64,000 bases of DNA, from the NCBI RefSeq assembly GCF_000015045.1, contig NC_008609.1, positions 2,241,501 through 2,305,500 of the forward strand. The letters are read 5' to 3'. Numbering within the stretch: the first letter of the stretch is position 1; each line of letters starts with the position of its first letter. Below the pieces are notes generated by a model. It was not told the DNA's origin. It saw nothing but the letters and a program-made list of their open reading frames with translations, and ran no database searches. This document shows positions 11,615 through 20,842 of the stretch, piece by piece. Source of the DNA: Pelobacter propionicus DSM 2379. Lineage in GTDB: Bacteria > Desulfobacterota > Desulfuromonadia > Geobacterales > Pseudopelobacteraceae. The position numbers were made by a program, and so were the translations under genes.

Positions 11615-11804
11615 GCCCCCTCCCTGGTCAACCATCACTAAAAAGAAAGTTGACAATAGCGGCAAATAAAAACGCCGTCAACAAAATCCGACAGCGCTGG
11701 CCGCAATCAGGCGGCCCTCAACCAGCATTTCCGGTTTTTCTGATCAGCGCCCCGGACACCTTCCGCGTCAGCGGTCGGTACGGGGCGCACAGACAAAGGG
11801 CTGG

Positions 11805-12881
11805 CTACAGGAGCGTCTCCATCCCCCTGGCGGAGAGTTCCGCCACCACCTTCTTCACCTCCTGGGCCCGCTCCCGGTGGCAGACCAGCAAGGCATCGGG
11901 GGTGGAGACGACGATCAGGTTGCTGACCCCGACGGTGGCGACCAAACGACCGTCGCCGTAGATCAGGCAATCCCTGGAGTCGATGGCGATGTGTCCGGCG
12001 GTGTTGACGCTGACCGTGCCGTCCCCATCCGGTTCGATCACCTCAGGCAGGGCGCTCCAACTCCCCACGTCGCTCCAGCCCATCTCCACCGGTAGAACCT
12101 GCACCCGGTCCGAGCGCTCCATGATGCCGTAATCGATGGAGATGCTGGCGGCCCTGGGGAAGAGCTCCCCGATCTGGCTCTGCAGGTCGGACAGTTCCCA
12201 CACGTCGCCAGTGAAGCTGATCTCCGTAAGCAGGGAGGAGAGGTCGGGCATATGCGTGGCGATCTCCTCCAGGATCGTGTCGCAGCGCCAGATGAACATG
12301 CCGCTGTTCCAGAAATAGCTGCCCTCATCCAGGTAGCGCAGGGCGTCCTCCAGGGGCGGCTTTTCCACGAAGCGCCGCACCGGAAAGGGTCCCTGGCCGC
12401 GCAGCTCAGTGTCGGCCTCGATGTAGCCGTAGCCGGTCTCAGGGCGGGAGGGCACGATTCCCAGGGTCACCAGATAGCCGTTCCTGGCCGTGTGGCCGGC
12501 GGCAACGAGTGTAGTCCGCAGGGCATCCTCATCCCTGATGAAGTGGTCGGCCGGCAGCACCACCATCACTCCCCTCGGATCATGGGCGGCGATGATGGTG
12601 GCGGCCAGTCCTATGGCCGGTGCGGTGTTGCGGGCAACCGGTTCGGCCACCACGTCGATGGGAACGCCGTGGTAGCCAGAGACCTGATGCCTGGTCTCCT
12701 CGGCCTGGAGCACGTTGGTGACGATCATGATCCGCTTCGGCTTGAGCGGCAGGACCCGCTCCACGGTGCGCTGGAGCATGGTCCGGTCTCCGCAGATGGA
12801 GATGAGCTGTTTGGGTCGCGAGGTCCGCGACAGTGGCCAGAACCTGGTTCCGGAACCGCCGGCAAGTATGACGATATACAC
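11805..12881 (-). CDS. manC: Mannose-1-phosphate guanylyltransferase (GDP-mannose synthesis), nucleotidyltransferase domain only
   Basis: 358 aa. The nucleotidyltransferase signature ILAGGSGTRFWPLSR...PKQL is at the N-terminus and FVEKPPLEDA plus YFWNSGMFIW in the middle, all typical of ManC/AlgA. It makes GDP-mannose from mannose-1-phosphate and GTP. The usual bifunctional enzyme (about 470 aa) carries a C-terminal cupin isomerase domain that is absent here; a separate cupin gene of the right type lies 0.5 kb upstream in the same operon. The product is probably a precursor for the polysaccharide made by the genes further along. Confidence 0.85.
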   Translation of the reverse strand: MYIVILAGGSGTRFWPLSRTSRPKQLISICGDRTMLQRTVERVLPLKPKRIMIVTNVLQAEETRHQVSGYHGVPIDVVAEPVARNTAPAIGLAATIIAAHDPRGVMVVLPADHFIRDEDALRTTLVAAGHTARNGYLVTLGIVPSRPETGYGYIEADTELRGQGPFPVRRFVEKPPLEDALRYLDEGSYFWNSGMFIWRCDTILEEIATHMPDLSSLLTEISFTGDVWELSDLQSQIGELFPRAASISIDYGIMERSDRVQVLPVEMGWSDVGSWSALPEVIEPDGDGTVSVNTAGHIAIDSRDCLIYGDGRLVATVGVSNLIVVSTPDALLVCHRERAQEVKKVVAELSARGMETLL

Positions 12882-12891
12882 GTTGTCCCCC

Positions 12892-13446
12892 CTATTTGTA
12901 CTGGATACGGTCGAGGAAATTGGCCACTTCGCGACCCAGGCGGCCTACGGCTTCGCTGGTGTCAAGCACATCCCAGAGGGTCTGGCGGAAATAGGCCACC
13001 TCCTGGCCCGAGGCCCCGTCCAGAAGAAGCGCCTCGATGGTGATGCGGAAGCGCCCCATCCTGATAAACTTCCCCTGCAGGATCAGGGTTTTGGGCGTGA
13101 GCTCCGTAGTGCGCGACACGCTTTCATACACGCGCCGCGCCTTGACATAGCGCTGGATCTGTTCGGTCAGCTGGGCAGGAATCCGTTCGTAACGCTGTTC
13201 CCGTTCACCCATGCGTTCGTCGCCGTCATCGTAGAGTTCGCGCTTCAACTCGAAATCGCGCAAAAGCAGGGATGTGTAGGTCGCCATCGGCTTCTGGTTG
13301 GTGACGATCTCCTCGTCGGTTACCACATTTGACGTTGCGGCGCATGCGGTCATGAGCAGCGCGACACTACAGAGCATGAAGAGCCAGCACCAGCGCCCGA
13401 TCGGCGCCGGTCTCCCGGCGATGCTCCGGCCGACGTCAACGCTCAT
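12892..13446 (-). CDS. Lipoprotein of unknown function
   Basis: About 184 aa from the ATG overlapping the stop of the cupin gene by 11 bases; a longer frame starts at 13512 and a shorter ATG lies at 13377. A hydrophobic segment and lipobox LLMTAC mark a lipoprotein signal. The mature part contains charged stretches (ELYDDGDERMGEREQRYE) and a beta-rich C-terminal half (TLILQGKFIRMGRFRITIEALLLDG). It resembles the DUF4410-type lipoproteins in size and layout, but I am not certain. The operon position between manC and the mannose isomerase domain suggests an envelope role. Confidence 0.6.
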   Translation of the reverse strand: MSVDVGRSIAGRPAPIGRWCWLFMLCSVALLMTACAATSNVVTDEEIVTNQKPMATYTSLLLRDFELKRELYDDGDERMGEREQRYERIPAQLTEQIQRYVKARRVYESVSRTTELTPKTLILQGKFIRMGRFRITIEALLLDGASGQEVAYFRQTLWDVLDTSEAVGRLGREVANFLDRIQYK

Positions 13447-13795
13447 CAGGCTGCTTGCAGCGATCGTAGTCGTCATCGAAGCGGACGATATCGTCCTCCC
13501 CCAGGTATTCACCGCTCTGTACTTCGATGATCACCAGCGGGATCTTGCCCGGGTTCTCCAGGCGGTGCTTCTCGCCGATGGGGATAAAGGTGGATTCGTT
13601 GATGTTGACGTAGAACTCCCGTTCAGCGCAGGTGACCCTGGCGCTGCCCGACACTACGATCCAGTGCTCGCTGCGATGGTGGTGCTTCTGCAACGACAGC
13701 CGTTCCCCCGGCGCAACCTCGATGCGTTTGATCTTGTAGCCGTTATTCTCATCCAGCACGGAATACGAGCCCCAGGGGCGTTCTCCCCGTTCCAT
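13436..13795 (-). CDS. Mannose-6-phosphate isomerase-type cupin (split ManC C-terminal domain)
   Basis: 119 aa. The whole protein matches the type-II phosphomannose isomerase domain normally fused to ManC/AlgA: RPWGSYSVLDENNGYKIKRI, PGERLSLQKHHHRSEHWIVVSG, FIPIGEKHRLENPG, IEVQSGEYLGEDDIVRFDD. The metal ligands of the cupin (QxHHHRSEHW and the later H of KHRLEN) are present. It converts fructose-6-phosphate to mannose-6-phosphate. Together with the single-domain guanylyltransferase in the same operon it makes a split version of the bifunctional enzyme. Confidence 0.85.
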   Translation of the reverse strand: MERGERPWGSYSVLDENNGYKIKRIEVAPGERLSLQKHHHRSEHWIVVSGSARVTCAEREFYVNINESTFIPIGEKHRLENPGKIPLVIIEVQSGEYLGEDDIVRFDDDYDRCKQPDER

Positions 13796-13798
13796 GTT

Positions 13799-14641
13799 TC
13801 ACCCCCTGTTGGAATGTGTTCTCAGTTTCATGTAGTCGGTCAGCGCATCACCCCAGGACTGGAGACGGAAACCGGTGTCCCGCTCCAGTTTGGAGCAATC
13901 CAGCGTGGAATAGAGCGGCCGCTTGGCCGGACGGTTCAGCTGCTCCGTGGTCATGGGCTCGACCCTCACTCCCAGACCGGCCTCCCGGAAGATGGCGCGG
14001 GCAAACTCGTTCCAGGAGCAAAAGCCGGCGTTGGCGGCGTGATAGGTGCCGCGGCAGCCCCTGGCCAGAAGCGCCAGGATGGCACGGGAGAGGTCCACAG
14101 TCCAGGTGGGAGAGCCGATCTGGTCGTCCACCACCGTCAGGCACTCCCTCTCCGTTCCTAGACGCAGCATGGTTTCGACGAAGTTATTTCCCTGCAGGCC
14201 ATAGAGCCACTGGGTGCGCACGATCAGGTGATCCGGGTTGGTGGCGGCGTTTCTCTCCCCCAGCAGCTTGGACTGGCCATACACGCTTAAGGGAGCGGTC
14301 TGGTCGTCCTCCAGGTACGGGCTTCCCTTGGCGCCGTCGAAGACATAGTCGGTGCTGATCTGCACCAGCCTGGCCCCGATGCCGCGGGTCACCCTGGCCA
14401 GGTTGGCAACACCCTCTGCGTTGACCAGCATGGCGGTCTCCCGGTTGCTCTCGCAGCCGTCCACATCCGTATAGGCGGCACAGTTGATCACCACGGAAGG
14501 TTTCAGAGAGGTCAGCAACCGTTCGGTGGATTCCAGAGAGGTGATATCCAGATCCCGGACATCCACGCCACGCCCCCTCCCCTCCAGCAGCGTCATCAGG
14601 TCGCTGCCCAGCATGCCGTTGCATCCAATGACAAGAATCAT
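13799..14641 (-). CDS. rfbD: dTDP-4-dehydrorhamnose reductase RfbD/RmlD
   Basis: 280 aa. N-terminal NAD(P) motif ILVIGCNGMLGSDL, substrate region ISTDYVFDGAKGSPYLEDD, catalytic YGQSKLLGE, and RTQWLYGLQGNNFVETM. This is the last enzyme of dTDP-L-rhamnose synthesis. The ATG overlaps the rfbB stop by four bases (ATGA), so a longer upstream frame is not the gene. Confidence 0.9.
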   Translation of the reverse strand: MILVIGCNGMLGSDLMTLLEGRGRGVDVRDLDITSLESTERLLTSLKPSVVINCAAYTDVDGCESNRETAMLVNAEGVANLARVTRGIGARLVQISTDYVFDGAKGSPYLEDDQTAPLSVYGQSKLLGERNAATNPDHLIVRTQWLYGLQGNNFVETMLRLGTERECLTVVDDQIGSPTWTVDLSRAILALLARGCRGTYHAANAGFCSWNEFARAIFREAGLGVRVEPMTTEQLNRPAKRPLYSTLDCSKLERDTGFRLQSWGDALTDYMKLRTHSNRG

Positions 14642-15708
14642 TGCGCGCCTCCGTACTGTTTGGCGTAGTAGTCGCGATAGGAGCCGGAGGTGACCTGGGC
14701 CACCCACTCCTGATTGGCCAGGTACCAGTCGACGGTCTCGGCGATGCCCCGTTCAAAGGTATAGGCCGGTTCCCACCCCAGGTCGCGCTTCAATCTGGAG
14801 GCGTCGATGGCATAGCGCCGGTCATGGCCGGGGCGGTCCTTGACATAGCTGATCAACCCCCGGCTCTCGCCGGAACCCCTCCCCAGCCGCTGGTCCATCA
14901 GGTCGCACACCAGGTTGACGATAGCGATGTTGAACCACTCGTTGTTGCCGCCGATGTTGTAGACCGCACCGGGCTCTGCCCCCTTCAGCACCACCTCCAC
15001 TGCCCGGGCATGATCGCTGACGTGCAGCCAGTCGCGCACGTTTCTGCCATCACCGTACACCGGCAACGGCCTGCGCTCGATGATGTTGTGGATCAGAAGC
15101 GGGATCAGCTTCTCGGGAAAGTGGAACGGGCCGTAGTTATTGGAGCAGCGCGTGTTCAGGGTCGGAAGCCCAAAGGTTTCGTGGTAGGCGCGCACCAGCA
15201 GGTCAGCACCGGCCTTGCTGGCCGAATAGGGTGAATTAGGCGCCAGGGGGGTCTCTTCGGTGAAGAAGCCGCTCTCCCCCAGGGAGCCGTAGACCTCGTC
15301 GGTGGAAATCTGCAGGAAGCGGAAATCACCGACCTCCCCCGCGTTCCAGTGCTTGCGGCTCTCCTCCAGCAGCACCTGGGTTCCCAGCACATTGGTGCGT
15401 ACGAAGATCTCCGGGCCGCTGATGGAGCGGTCCACGTGGGATTCGGCGGCGAAATGCACCACCGCGTCTATCTTCTGAACCGCCAGGATATTGGCCACCA
15501 GTACGCTGTCGCCGATGTCGCCCCTGACGAAATGGTAGCCGGGGTGATGCTCCAGACTCTTCAGGTTGGCCAGATTCCCGGCATAGGTCAGGCTATCCAG
15601 GTTGGTCACCCGGCAGTCGGAGTTGTTGGCGAGAAATGAATGAATGAAATTTGATCCGATAAAGCCGGCGCCGCCGGTCACAAGAAGCGAACGGGGAGTA
15701 CATGGCAT
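14638..15708 (-). CDS. rfbB: dTDP-glucose 4,6-dehydratase RfbB/RmlB
   Basis: 356 aa from the ATG with AAGGA upstream. Rossmann motif LLVTGGAGFIGSNFI, active-site ISTDEVYGSLGE, YSASKAG, and NNYGPFHFPEKLIPL, all diagnostic for RmlB. It makes dTDP-4-keto-6-deoxyglucose. Translationally coupled to rfbD. The partner rfbC is 20 kb away and rfbA is not in the window, so the four genes are dispersed. Confidence 0.92.
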   Translation of the reverse strand: MPCTPRSLLVTGGAGFIGSNFIHSFLANNSDCRVTNLDSLTYAGNLANLKSLEHHPGYHFVRGDIGDSVLVANILAVQKIDAVVHFAAESHVDRSISGPEIFVRTNVLGTQVLLEESRKHWNAGEVGDFRFLQISTDEVYGSLGESGFFTEETPLAPNSPYSASKAGADLLVRAYHETFGLPTLNTRCSNNYGPFHFPEKLIPLLIHNIIERRPLPVYGDGRNVRDWLHVSDHARAVEVVLKGAEPGAVYNIGGNNEWFNIAIVNLVCDLMDQRLGRGSGESRGLISYVKDRPGHDRRYAIDASRLKRDLGWEPAYTFERGIAETVDWYLANQEWVAQVTSGSYRDYYAKQYGGAQ

Positions 15709-15973
15709 GGCAGTTCCTTTCTGGGTGGAGCAAGCACTTCTTTCTAGCATATTTTCGCCAACGATGTGAACTCATTTACCTTCAAGAAGCGGAAAGCAGG
15801 GCATCTCGCGTCCATGCTGGCGGATCCGCCACCTGAAACGGAGAATTGCGTTGCATGTTGACGTCGGCGCCTCTTCGTTCTACCATCGGAGCGTTTTCGC
15901 CCATCAGGCCAGACGTTGCAACCGGAGCCGGAAGCGCTGAAAACATCACTCTGTTACCCTTGGGAACCTGGAC

Positions 15974-16606
15974 ATGCCTAACAACGCCTTGAGACCGCTC
16001 TTTTGCCTGCTGGTTGCAGTGCTGCTGGCTTTGCCCGCCGGCCATGCTCGCGCCTTCTGCTTTCAGGAAGCCGGCCATATGTACGGCATCAATCCCCTGG
16101 TGCTGCGTTCCATAGCCAACGTGGAATCCAGCACGAATCCCAGCGCACTCAACCGGAACAAAAACGGCACCTTCGATGTGGGGCTGATGCAGATCAACAG
16201 CATCTGGAAGCCGCTGATGGGGGAGGAACGCTGGAAACTCCTGGGAGACGCCTGCTACAACACCAAGACCGGCGCCTGGATCCTGGCCATGTGCATCAAC
16301 GACTACGGCTACAACTGGAAGGCGCTGGGCTGCTACCACAGCAGGACGCCGGGACTGAGCGAGGAGTACGCCAAGAGGGTCTTCATCCAGCTGAAACGGC
16401 TGGAGCGCGGCCAGGAACCGCAACCGATGGACAGGGATGTGCAGGTGGCGGTGCTGGGAGACATCGACGAGCTGGTGGAGTCGGCCCGCCTGGGAAAGGC
16501 TACCCGGAAGAAAAAGGTGATCACGTTCGTCCCCTACGTGCGCCTCTCCCCCCGGCAGACGCGTCAGCCGCCGCCTTTGCCAGGCGAATCTTCACCCGGT
16601 TCGTGA
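15974..16606 (+). CDS. Secreted lytic transglycosylase (SLT domain, IagB-like)
   Basis: 210 aa. A signal peptide covers about residues 1-27 (LFCLLVAVLLALPAGHARA). The SLT fold follows: YGINPLVLRSIANVESSTNP with the catalytic Glu, then FDVGLMQINS and CYNTKTGAWILAMCI. Family members cut peptidoglycan between MurNAc and GlcNAc and often help surface machines cross the wall. The last 50 residues are basic and unstructured-looking. It is the only plus-strand gene in the polysaccharide region and stands alone. Confidence 0.85.
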   Translation: MPNNALRPLFCLLVAVLLALPAGHARAFCFQEAGHMYGINPLVLRSIANVESSTNPSALNRNKNGTFDVGLMQINSIWKPLMGEERWKLLGDACYNTKTGAWILAMCINDYGYNWKALGCYHSRTPGLSEEYAKRVFIQLKRLERGQEPQPMDRDVQVAVLGDIDELVESARLGKATRKKKVITFVPYVRLSPRQTRQPPPLPGESSPGS

Positions 16607-16635
16607 AACCCCATCTGCTCACGCAATAAGGTCAG

Positions 16636-16949
16636 TCTCACGCAAAGCCGCCAAGGCGCAAAGAAGGCAACAAGAAAAAAAACGTTGAAACAGTAACGGG
16701 ATTGATGAGGTTGCTTTCAGTTTGTTACAGTCTGTCTTCCGTTATGTTTTTCTTTGCGTCTTCGCATCTTGAGCGAGCATAGCGAGCGGGCGTGACATAA
16801 AATCGTTCTCCCGCAAAGACGCAAAGAGAACCGGAAAACGGAACTACTTGAGAGAAACCATAATGTCTTGTTTTACCGTTGGTTACGATTTGTTATTTGT
16901 TTTCCTTTGCGCCTTGGCGTCTTGAGCGAGCATGGCGAGCGGGCGTGAG
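16636..16949. repeat. Two tandem copies of the dispersed 'cgcaaag' repeat family
   Basis: Each copy is about 150 bases. One edge has cgcaaagNNgcaaag, and the other has ctttgcgNcttggcgtctt then gagcgagcatNgcgagcgggcgtgag. The middle is AT-rich. The two copies meet near 16795. The same sequence occurs at 27088-27237 and 27681-27832 (inverted) and at 33925-34073. The right-hand copy overlaps the 3' end of the minus-strand glycosyltransferase. Confidence 0.85.
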
Positions 16950-18017
16950 GAAGGCGTTTATCTGGTGCAGCACCTGCTCAACCGTGATCTCCCGCATGCA
17001 GCGCGCACCGCTGGGGCATGGCGGCGTGGTGCCGAAGGTGGTGCAGGGTGAACAGGCCAGGTTCCGGTTGAGTACCACGTGCCCCCCTCCCCGTGGCGCC
17101 CATTTCAGCGCCCTCCCCGGCCCGAACAGGGAGACGGTCCGCACCCCCAACCCCACGGCCAGATGCAGCACCCCGGAATCGCCGCTCACCAGCAGACTGC
17201 TCCTGGCGAGAACCGCGGCGGTTTCGGCCAGGGACGTCCGGCCGGCCAGGTTCAGCCCCCTTCCAGCGGCAACGATCAGCTCACCCTGCTCCCTGTCGCC
17301 ATTTCCGCCCACCACCACGACAGGATAGCCCTCGTCGTTCAGCGCTTCTGCCACCCGACTGTACCGCTCAGCCCCCCAGCGCCGTTCGGGAATGCTGGCA
17401 CCGGGAAAGATGACCACGAATGGCTGTCCGCCGAGGGGGGCCAGCAGGGCATCCGCCTCCTCCATTGCCGCTGCCGGTACGGTCAGAAATGGTGCCTCGA
17501 CCTTTCCCCCAGTGATCCCCAGCGGTTCCAGCAACCTGAGAAAACTGGTCACCTCGTAGTCGTCGTGGGAGTAGGAGACGCCATGGCTGAAGAGACGCCG
17601 CCGCTCGTTGGTAGCGAAGCCGATCAGCAGCTTCGGCCGGCAGAGACGGGCCACCACCGCCGAGAGGCGATGCCACTGTTCACTGTCGATCACCAGGTCA
17701 TAGCGTCCGCGAATCGCGGAGAGTAGTTCCGAGGGCATATCGTAGTGCAGGACACGGTCAACCTCCGGGCAGAGGGCAAAGGTGGCGGCGTTGCGCCGTT
17801 CGGCCAGGACGGTGATACTTGCTTGGGGGAATTTCTGCTTGAGCGCGATTATGGCGGGCATCAGCAGCACGGCATCGCCGATGCCGCCGGGGCGGATGAG
17901 GAGGATGGAGACGATCGATCCCGGCTGTGATGTTGAAATCGGCATACGTGAGGCAACGCAGGCAACCGCGCGCCCCACGACAGCATCAATCCCCTTGAGC
18001 AGCCGAACCCGGTTCAC
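16893..18017 (-). CDS. Glycosyltransferase family 9 (heptosyltransferase-like)
   Basis: 374 aa from a GTG overlapping the stop of the preceding gene (GTGA). ILLIRPGGIGDAVLLMPAI near the N-terminus, FVVIFPGAS..RRW, and LLVSGDSGVLHLAVGLGVRTVSLFGP are typical of GT9 LPS heptosyltransferases. It probably adds a sugar to lipid A core or O-chain on the inner face of the inner membrane. The C-terminal 15 or so residues (ARHARSRRQGAKENK) are basic and are encoded by the dispersed repeat, which also provides the stop codon; the native end was probably replaced when the repeat arrived. Confidence 0.85.
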   Translation of the reverse strand: MNRVRLLKGIDAVVGRAVACVASRMPISTSQPGSIVSILLIRPGGIGDAVLLMPAIIALKQKFPQASITVLAERRNAATFALCPEVDRVLHYDMPSELLSAIRGRYDLVIDSEQWHRLSAVVARLCRPKLLIGFATNERRRLFSHGVSYSHDDYEVTSFLRLLEPLGITGGKVEAPFLTVPAAAMEEADALLAPLGGQPFVVIFPGASIPERRWGAERYSRVAEALNDEGYPVVVVGGNGDREQGELIVAAGRGLNLAGRTSLAETAAVLARSSLLVSGDSGVLHLAVGLGVRTVSLFGPGRALKWAPRGGGHVVLNRNLACSPCTTFGTTPPCPSGARCMREITVEQVLHQINAFLTPARHARSRRQGAKENK

Positions 18018-19372
18018 CCGCGGGTACTTCCATTGAGTGTCGGTTCGGCTCCACCATTCAGCAACCGCTCCACCACCTCCACCCCCTGCATGAAGGAATG
18101 ATCCATGTTGCCCACCTCGTACTTCCAGGCACCGAAGCGACCACGGGAATAGACTCCCCTGTTTTCAAGCCAGGGCTGAATCACGGCCAGCGCCCGGTCC
18201 CGCCCCAGGGTCGGCACCGGGTAGGAGTAGGGAATGTCCATCAGGTAGCTGCTGACGATCCGGCCCCGATCCTCTTCGGCTATCATGCCGCTGTTGATCA
18301 GCCCCTGGATCGTCTCCTCGATGATCGTCTCCTTGTCCACCGGCTTGTGGGGCGAGTAGGTGGTCTCGCACATCAGGGAGAAATAGTTGTCAATGTCGCC
18401 ATTGGGGACGTTATGTGGTGAATAGTTGAAGAAGTTTGTCACACGGTAGAAGGGAGAATCGGATTCGGGGAAGTACATCCAGCACTTGGAATCGACCCGC
18501 TTGCCCCTAAAGCCGAGACCGACGATCAGTCCGCCGCTGTGCACCAGTTTTTGGGTGGCGTCGCGCACCGCCTCTGGAACTGAAACGCACTTCCCGATAA
18601 AGGCGTCCAGGGGAGTGGTGTTGATCAGGATGTCATAGCGCTCCGTTAGGCCGTTGGTAAAGGTGACCATCTTCGCCTCCAGGTCGACGACCGCAACCTC
18701 ATGCTCGCATGAAATGCGCTCCCGTAACGGTTTCGCGATCCCTTCGAATATGGCGCCGGTCCCTCCGTACCTGGGGAACTTGAAGCGGTTGTTCGGCCCC
18801 CAGTTCACATCGTCCCGCTGTTCCGCGATATTCTTCTCGATCCGGGCCAGATCGACAACACTGACCCGCTCGCCCAGCCACTCCCTCCCCATGTTCTCCA
18901 GCGGTACTCCCCAGACCTTTTTATTATACGGTTCCATGAAGTAGCGGACGATTCCCTCACCGAAGACCGCGTCCATCCATTCCCTGAAATTGTTGGTATC
19001 GGCGGGATTCAAACGCATGGCCCGGAGGCCGTCGAGGCATGCCCGCAGGGCATCGGGGGGGAGATGACGGATGTTGTTCTGGAAGGGGTACGGCACCCAG
19101 CCATTCAGGATGCGTATGCGGCACTCCCGCAGATGGCTGTAGTAGTCGTCCCCCAGCGCCTTCTCCACCGCCCGGTCGAAGTAGTCGTAATGGGAGAAGA
19201 GCACATGACCGCCGATGTCCCAAGTGAAACCAGTGCCATCTTGAAACGAGGCGGAGAGACCGCCGACGTGAGTGTTGCGCTCGAAAATGCGCCAGTCGGT
19301 CCGGCCGAGTTTGTTGAGGTGGTATGCGGCGCCGAGGCCGCAGGGCCCGGCGCCAAGGATAAGGATGGTCAT
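18014..19372 (-). CDS. FAD-dependent UDP-galactopyranose-mutase-like / protoporphyrinogen-oxidase-like flavoprotein
   Basis: 452 aa. N-terminal FAD motif ILILGAGPCGLGAAYHLNKLG followed by VGGLSASF and WDIGGHVLFSHYDYF, and C-terminal GRFGAWKYEVGNMDHSF matching the second FAD-binding region. It is related to UDP-galactopyranose mutase and to amine-oxidase flavoproteins common in polysaccharide clusters. It is longer than canonical Glf (about 370-390 aa), so UDP-galactofuranose formation is a possibility and not a certainty. Couples to the GT9 by a four-base overlap; the next GT2 gene ends one base upstream. Confidence 0.7.
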   Translation of the reverse strand: MTILILGAGPCGLGAAYHLNKLGRTDWRIFERNTHVGGLSASFQDGTGFTWDIGGHVLFSHYDYFDRAVEKALGDDYYSHLRECRIRILNGWVPYPFQNNIRHLPPDALRACLDGLRAMRLNPADTNNFREWMDAVFGEGIVRYFMEPYNKKVWGVPLENMGREWLGERVSVVDLARIEKNIAEQRDDVNWGPNNRFKFPRYGGTGAIFEGIAKPLRERISCEHEVAVVDLEAKMVTFTNGLTERYDILINTTPLDAFIGKCVSVPEAVRDATQKLVHSGGLIVGLGFRGKRVDSKCWMYFPESDSPFYRVTNFFNYSPHNVPNGDIDNYFSLMCETTYSPHKPVDKETIIEETIQGLINSGMIAEEDRGRIVSSYLMDIPYSYPVPTLGRDRALAVIQPWLENRGVYSRGRFGAWKYEVGNMDHSFMQGVEVVERLLNGGAEPTLNGSTRG

Positions 19373-20842
19373 TCAGAACTTCCTGTCAACACTGGTAATT
19401 GGCACGTTGCATTGTTGTCTAAAAAGGAAAACTCCCACACCCCAGAAGAATGGCAAGATAATAACGGTTACTAGATAGCTCGAAAGTATAGATAAGATCA
19501 ACAAAGGCAGCTTCCCTCTGCTGATAGGTACTTTTCTGAATGCTCTTGACGAAAAATCGAAAAAATAGGTTCTTGAAGCGGCAAACGCGAAAGGTGACAT
19601 ACTTCTGTGCGTTGTAACGACCGTGTCGAATCGTTCAGTAACAATTTTCAAGAAGACCCTTATATATTCGAGAAACAGATTATTGACCCGGTCATCAAGA
19701 ATCATAATATTAGCATGATAATCTGAATATAAATCTGAACGCGAATACGGTATGAGAATAGTTATTCTCTGTTTCGTATTCTTCGGGAGTAGTTCAAATG
19801 CAAGCTTCATAGCATCAGCTGATCCTTCGAAAGTTATAAGATAGCTGCTTCCTTTCAGATCATTATTCGACAGCAGAGATTGCAAAAAATCTTCAGTATA
19901 TGGTGATGCACCAGGAACATATTTTCCAAATCTTAGACATACAAAATCAGTGAGTCCTCGAAAAAGGACTGATGCACCTTTAGCATCCCCAATAAGTCGG
20001 GCAAACAGCAAGTTTTTTATAAACCTGTTCAATATATTAATAAACGAGAGTATTTGCGGTATAGGCTTCACATGTTTTGCAAAGAATAAAAAAGTATTCC
20101 TTATGAGGTAATAGCTGTAATCGCGACTCTTTTCTGTAAAAGAAGGGTGATATACTATCGAATTTGTGGCTACTACTGTTTTATAACCATGTCTTTTCGA
20201 GCGAAGACAATAATCGGTATCATCCCAGTACAAAAAAAAGCGTTCATCAAGTCGTCCTGTTGCCTGAAAACAACTGCGCCGGATTAATGCTGAACAAAAC
20301 GGTACATAGTCAACATCATTTAATTCACTAGCACTTTCAAAATTCCTGACATTCTGACTTTTCGAACGTACAAGTCCCCTTGGCCAATCGATTGTAGCGC
20401 CAAGCTTAACAATATACGCCGGTTCTTCAGCATTGAGAATCTTCGAGCCAACCACTCCAATCGTCGGATCTCCTTCTGCAACTCTGACCAAATGAATAAG
20501 GGCATCCGGGGTAATTCTCGCATCGTTGTCCAACAACCACATATAATCAAAGCCTTGCACTCGACAGTAATCAAGGCCTGTATTGAAACCACCTGTCCCG
20601 CCAAGATTGGTTTCATTAACAATTAGAGTCACTTTTGGGTGTCTACTCTTTACCTCATCTGCAGAACCATCATCGGAAGCATTATCGACAACTACCACCG
20701 CTGCAGCAGAATAATTAAGGGATTCGATCTGATCAAGTAACTTCAGCAAATCCACTTTCTTGTTCCAACTCACGATGACGATGCCGACACTCGGCAACAG
20801 ATCCAAAGACCGTATATTGTCAGGATTTAATTGACAGTTCAT
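19373..20842 (-). CDS. Glycosyltransferase family 2, C-terminally extended, with membrane segment
   Basis: 489 aa. GT2 fold at residues about 15-270: VGIVIVSWNKKVDLLKLL, VVVDNASDDGS, NLGGTGGFNTGL, WLLDNDARI (the DxD-like site) and WDDTDYCLRSKRHGY. About 200 residues of less clear identity follow, ending in a hydrophobic segment (LLILSILSSYLVTVIILPFFWG). It resembles rhamnosyl/galactofuranosyl transferases in the N-terminal half. Base composition is clearly more AT-rich than in the genes before it. Confidence 0.75.
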   Translation of the reverse strand: MNCQLNPDNIRSLDLLPSVGIVIVSWNKKVDLLKLLDQIESLNYSAAAVVVVDNASDDGSADEVKSRHPKVTLIVNETNLGGTGGFNTGLDYCRVQGFDYMWLLDNDARITPDALIHLVRVAEGDPTIGVVGSKILNAEEPAYIVKLGATIDWPRGLVRSKSQNVRNFESASELNDVDYVPFCSALIRRSCFQATGRLDERFFLYWDDTDYCLRSKRHGYKTVVATNSIVYHPSFTEKSRDYSYYLIRNTFLFFAKHVKPIPQILSFINILNRFIKNLLFARLIGDAKGASVLFRGLTDFVCLRFGKYVPGASPYTEDFLQSLLSNNDLKGSSYLITFEGSADAMKLAFELLPKNTKQRITILIPYSRSDLYSDYHANIMILDDRVNNLFLEYIRVFLKIVTERFDTVVTTHRSMSPFAFAASRTYFFDFSSRAFRKVPISRGKLPLLILSILSSYLVTVIILPFFWGVGVFLFRQQCNVPITSVDRKF

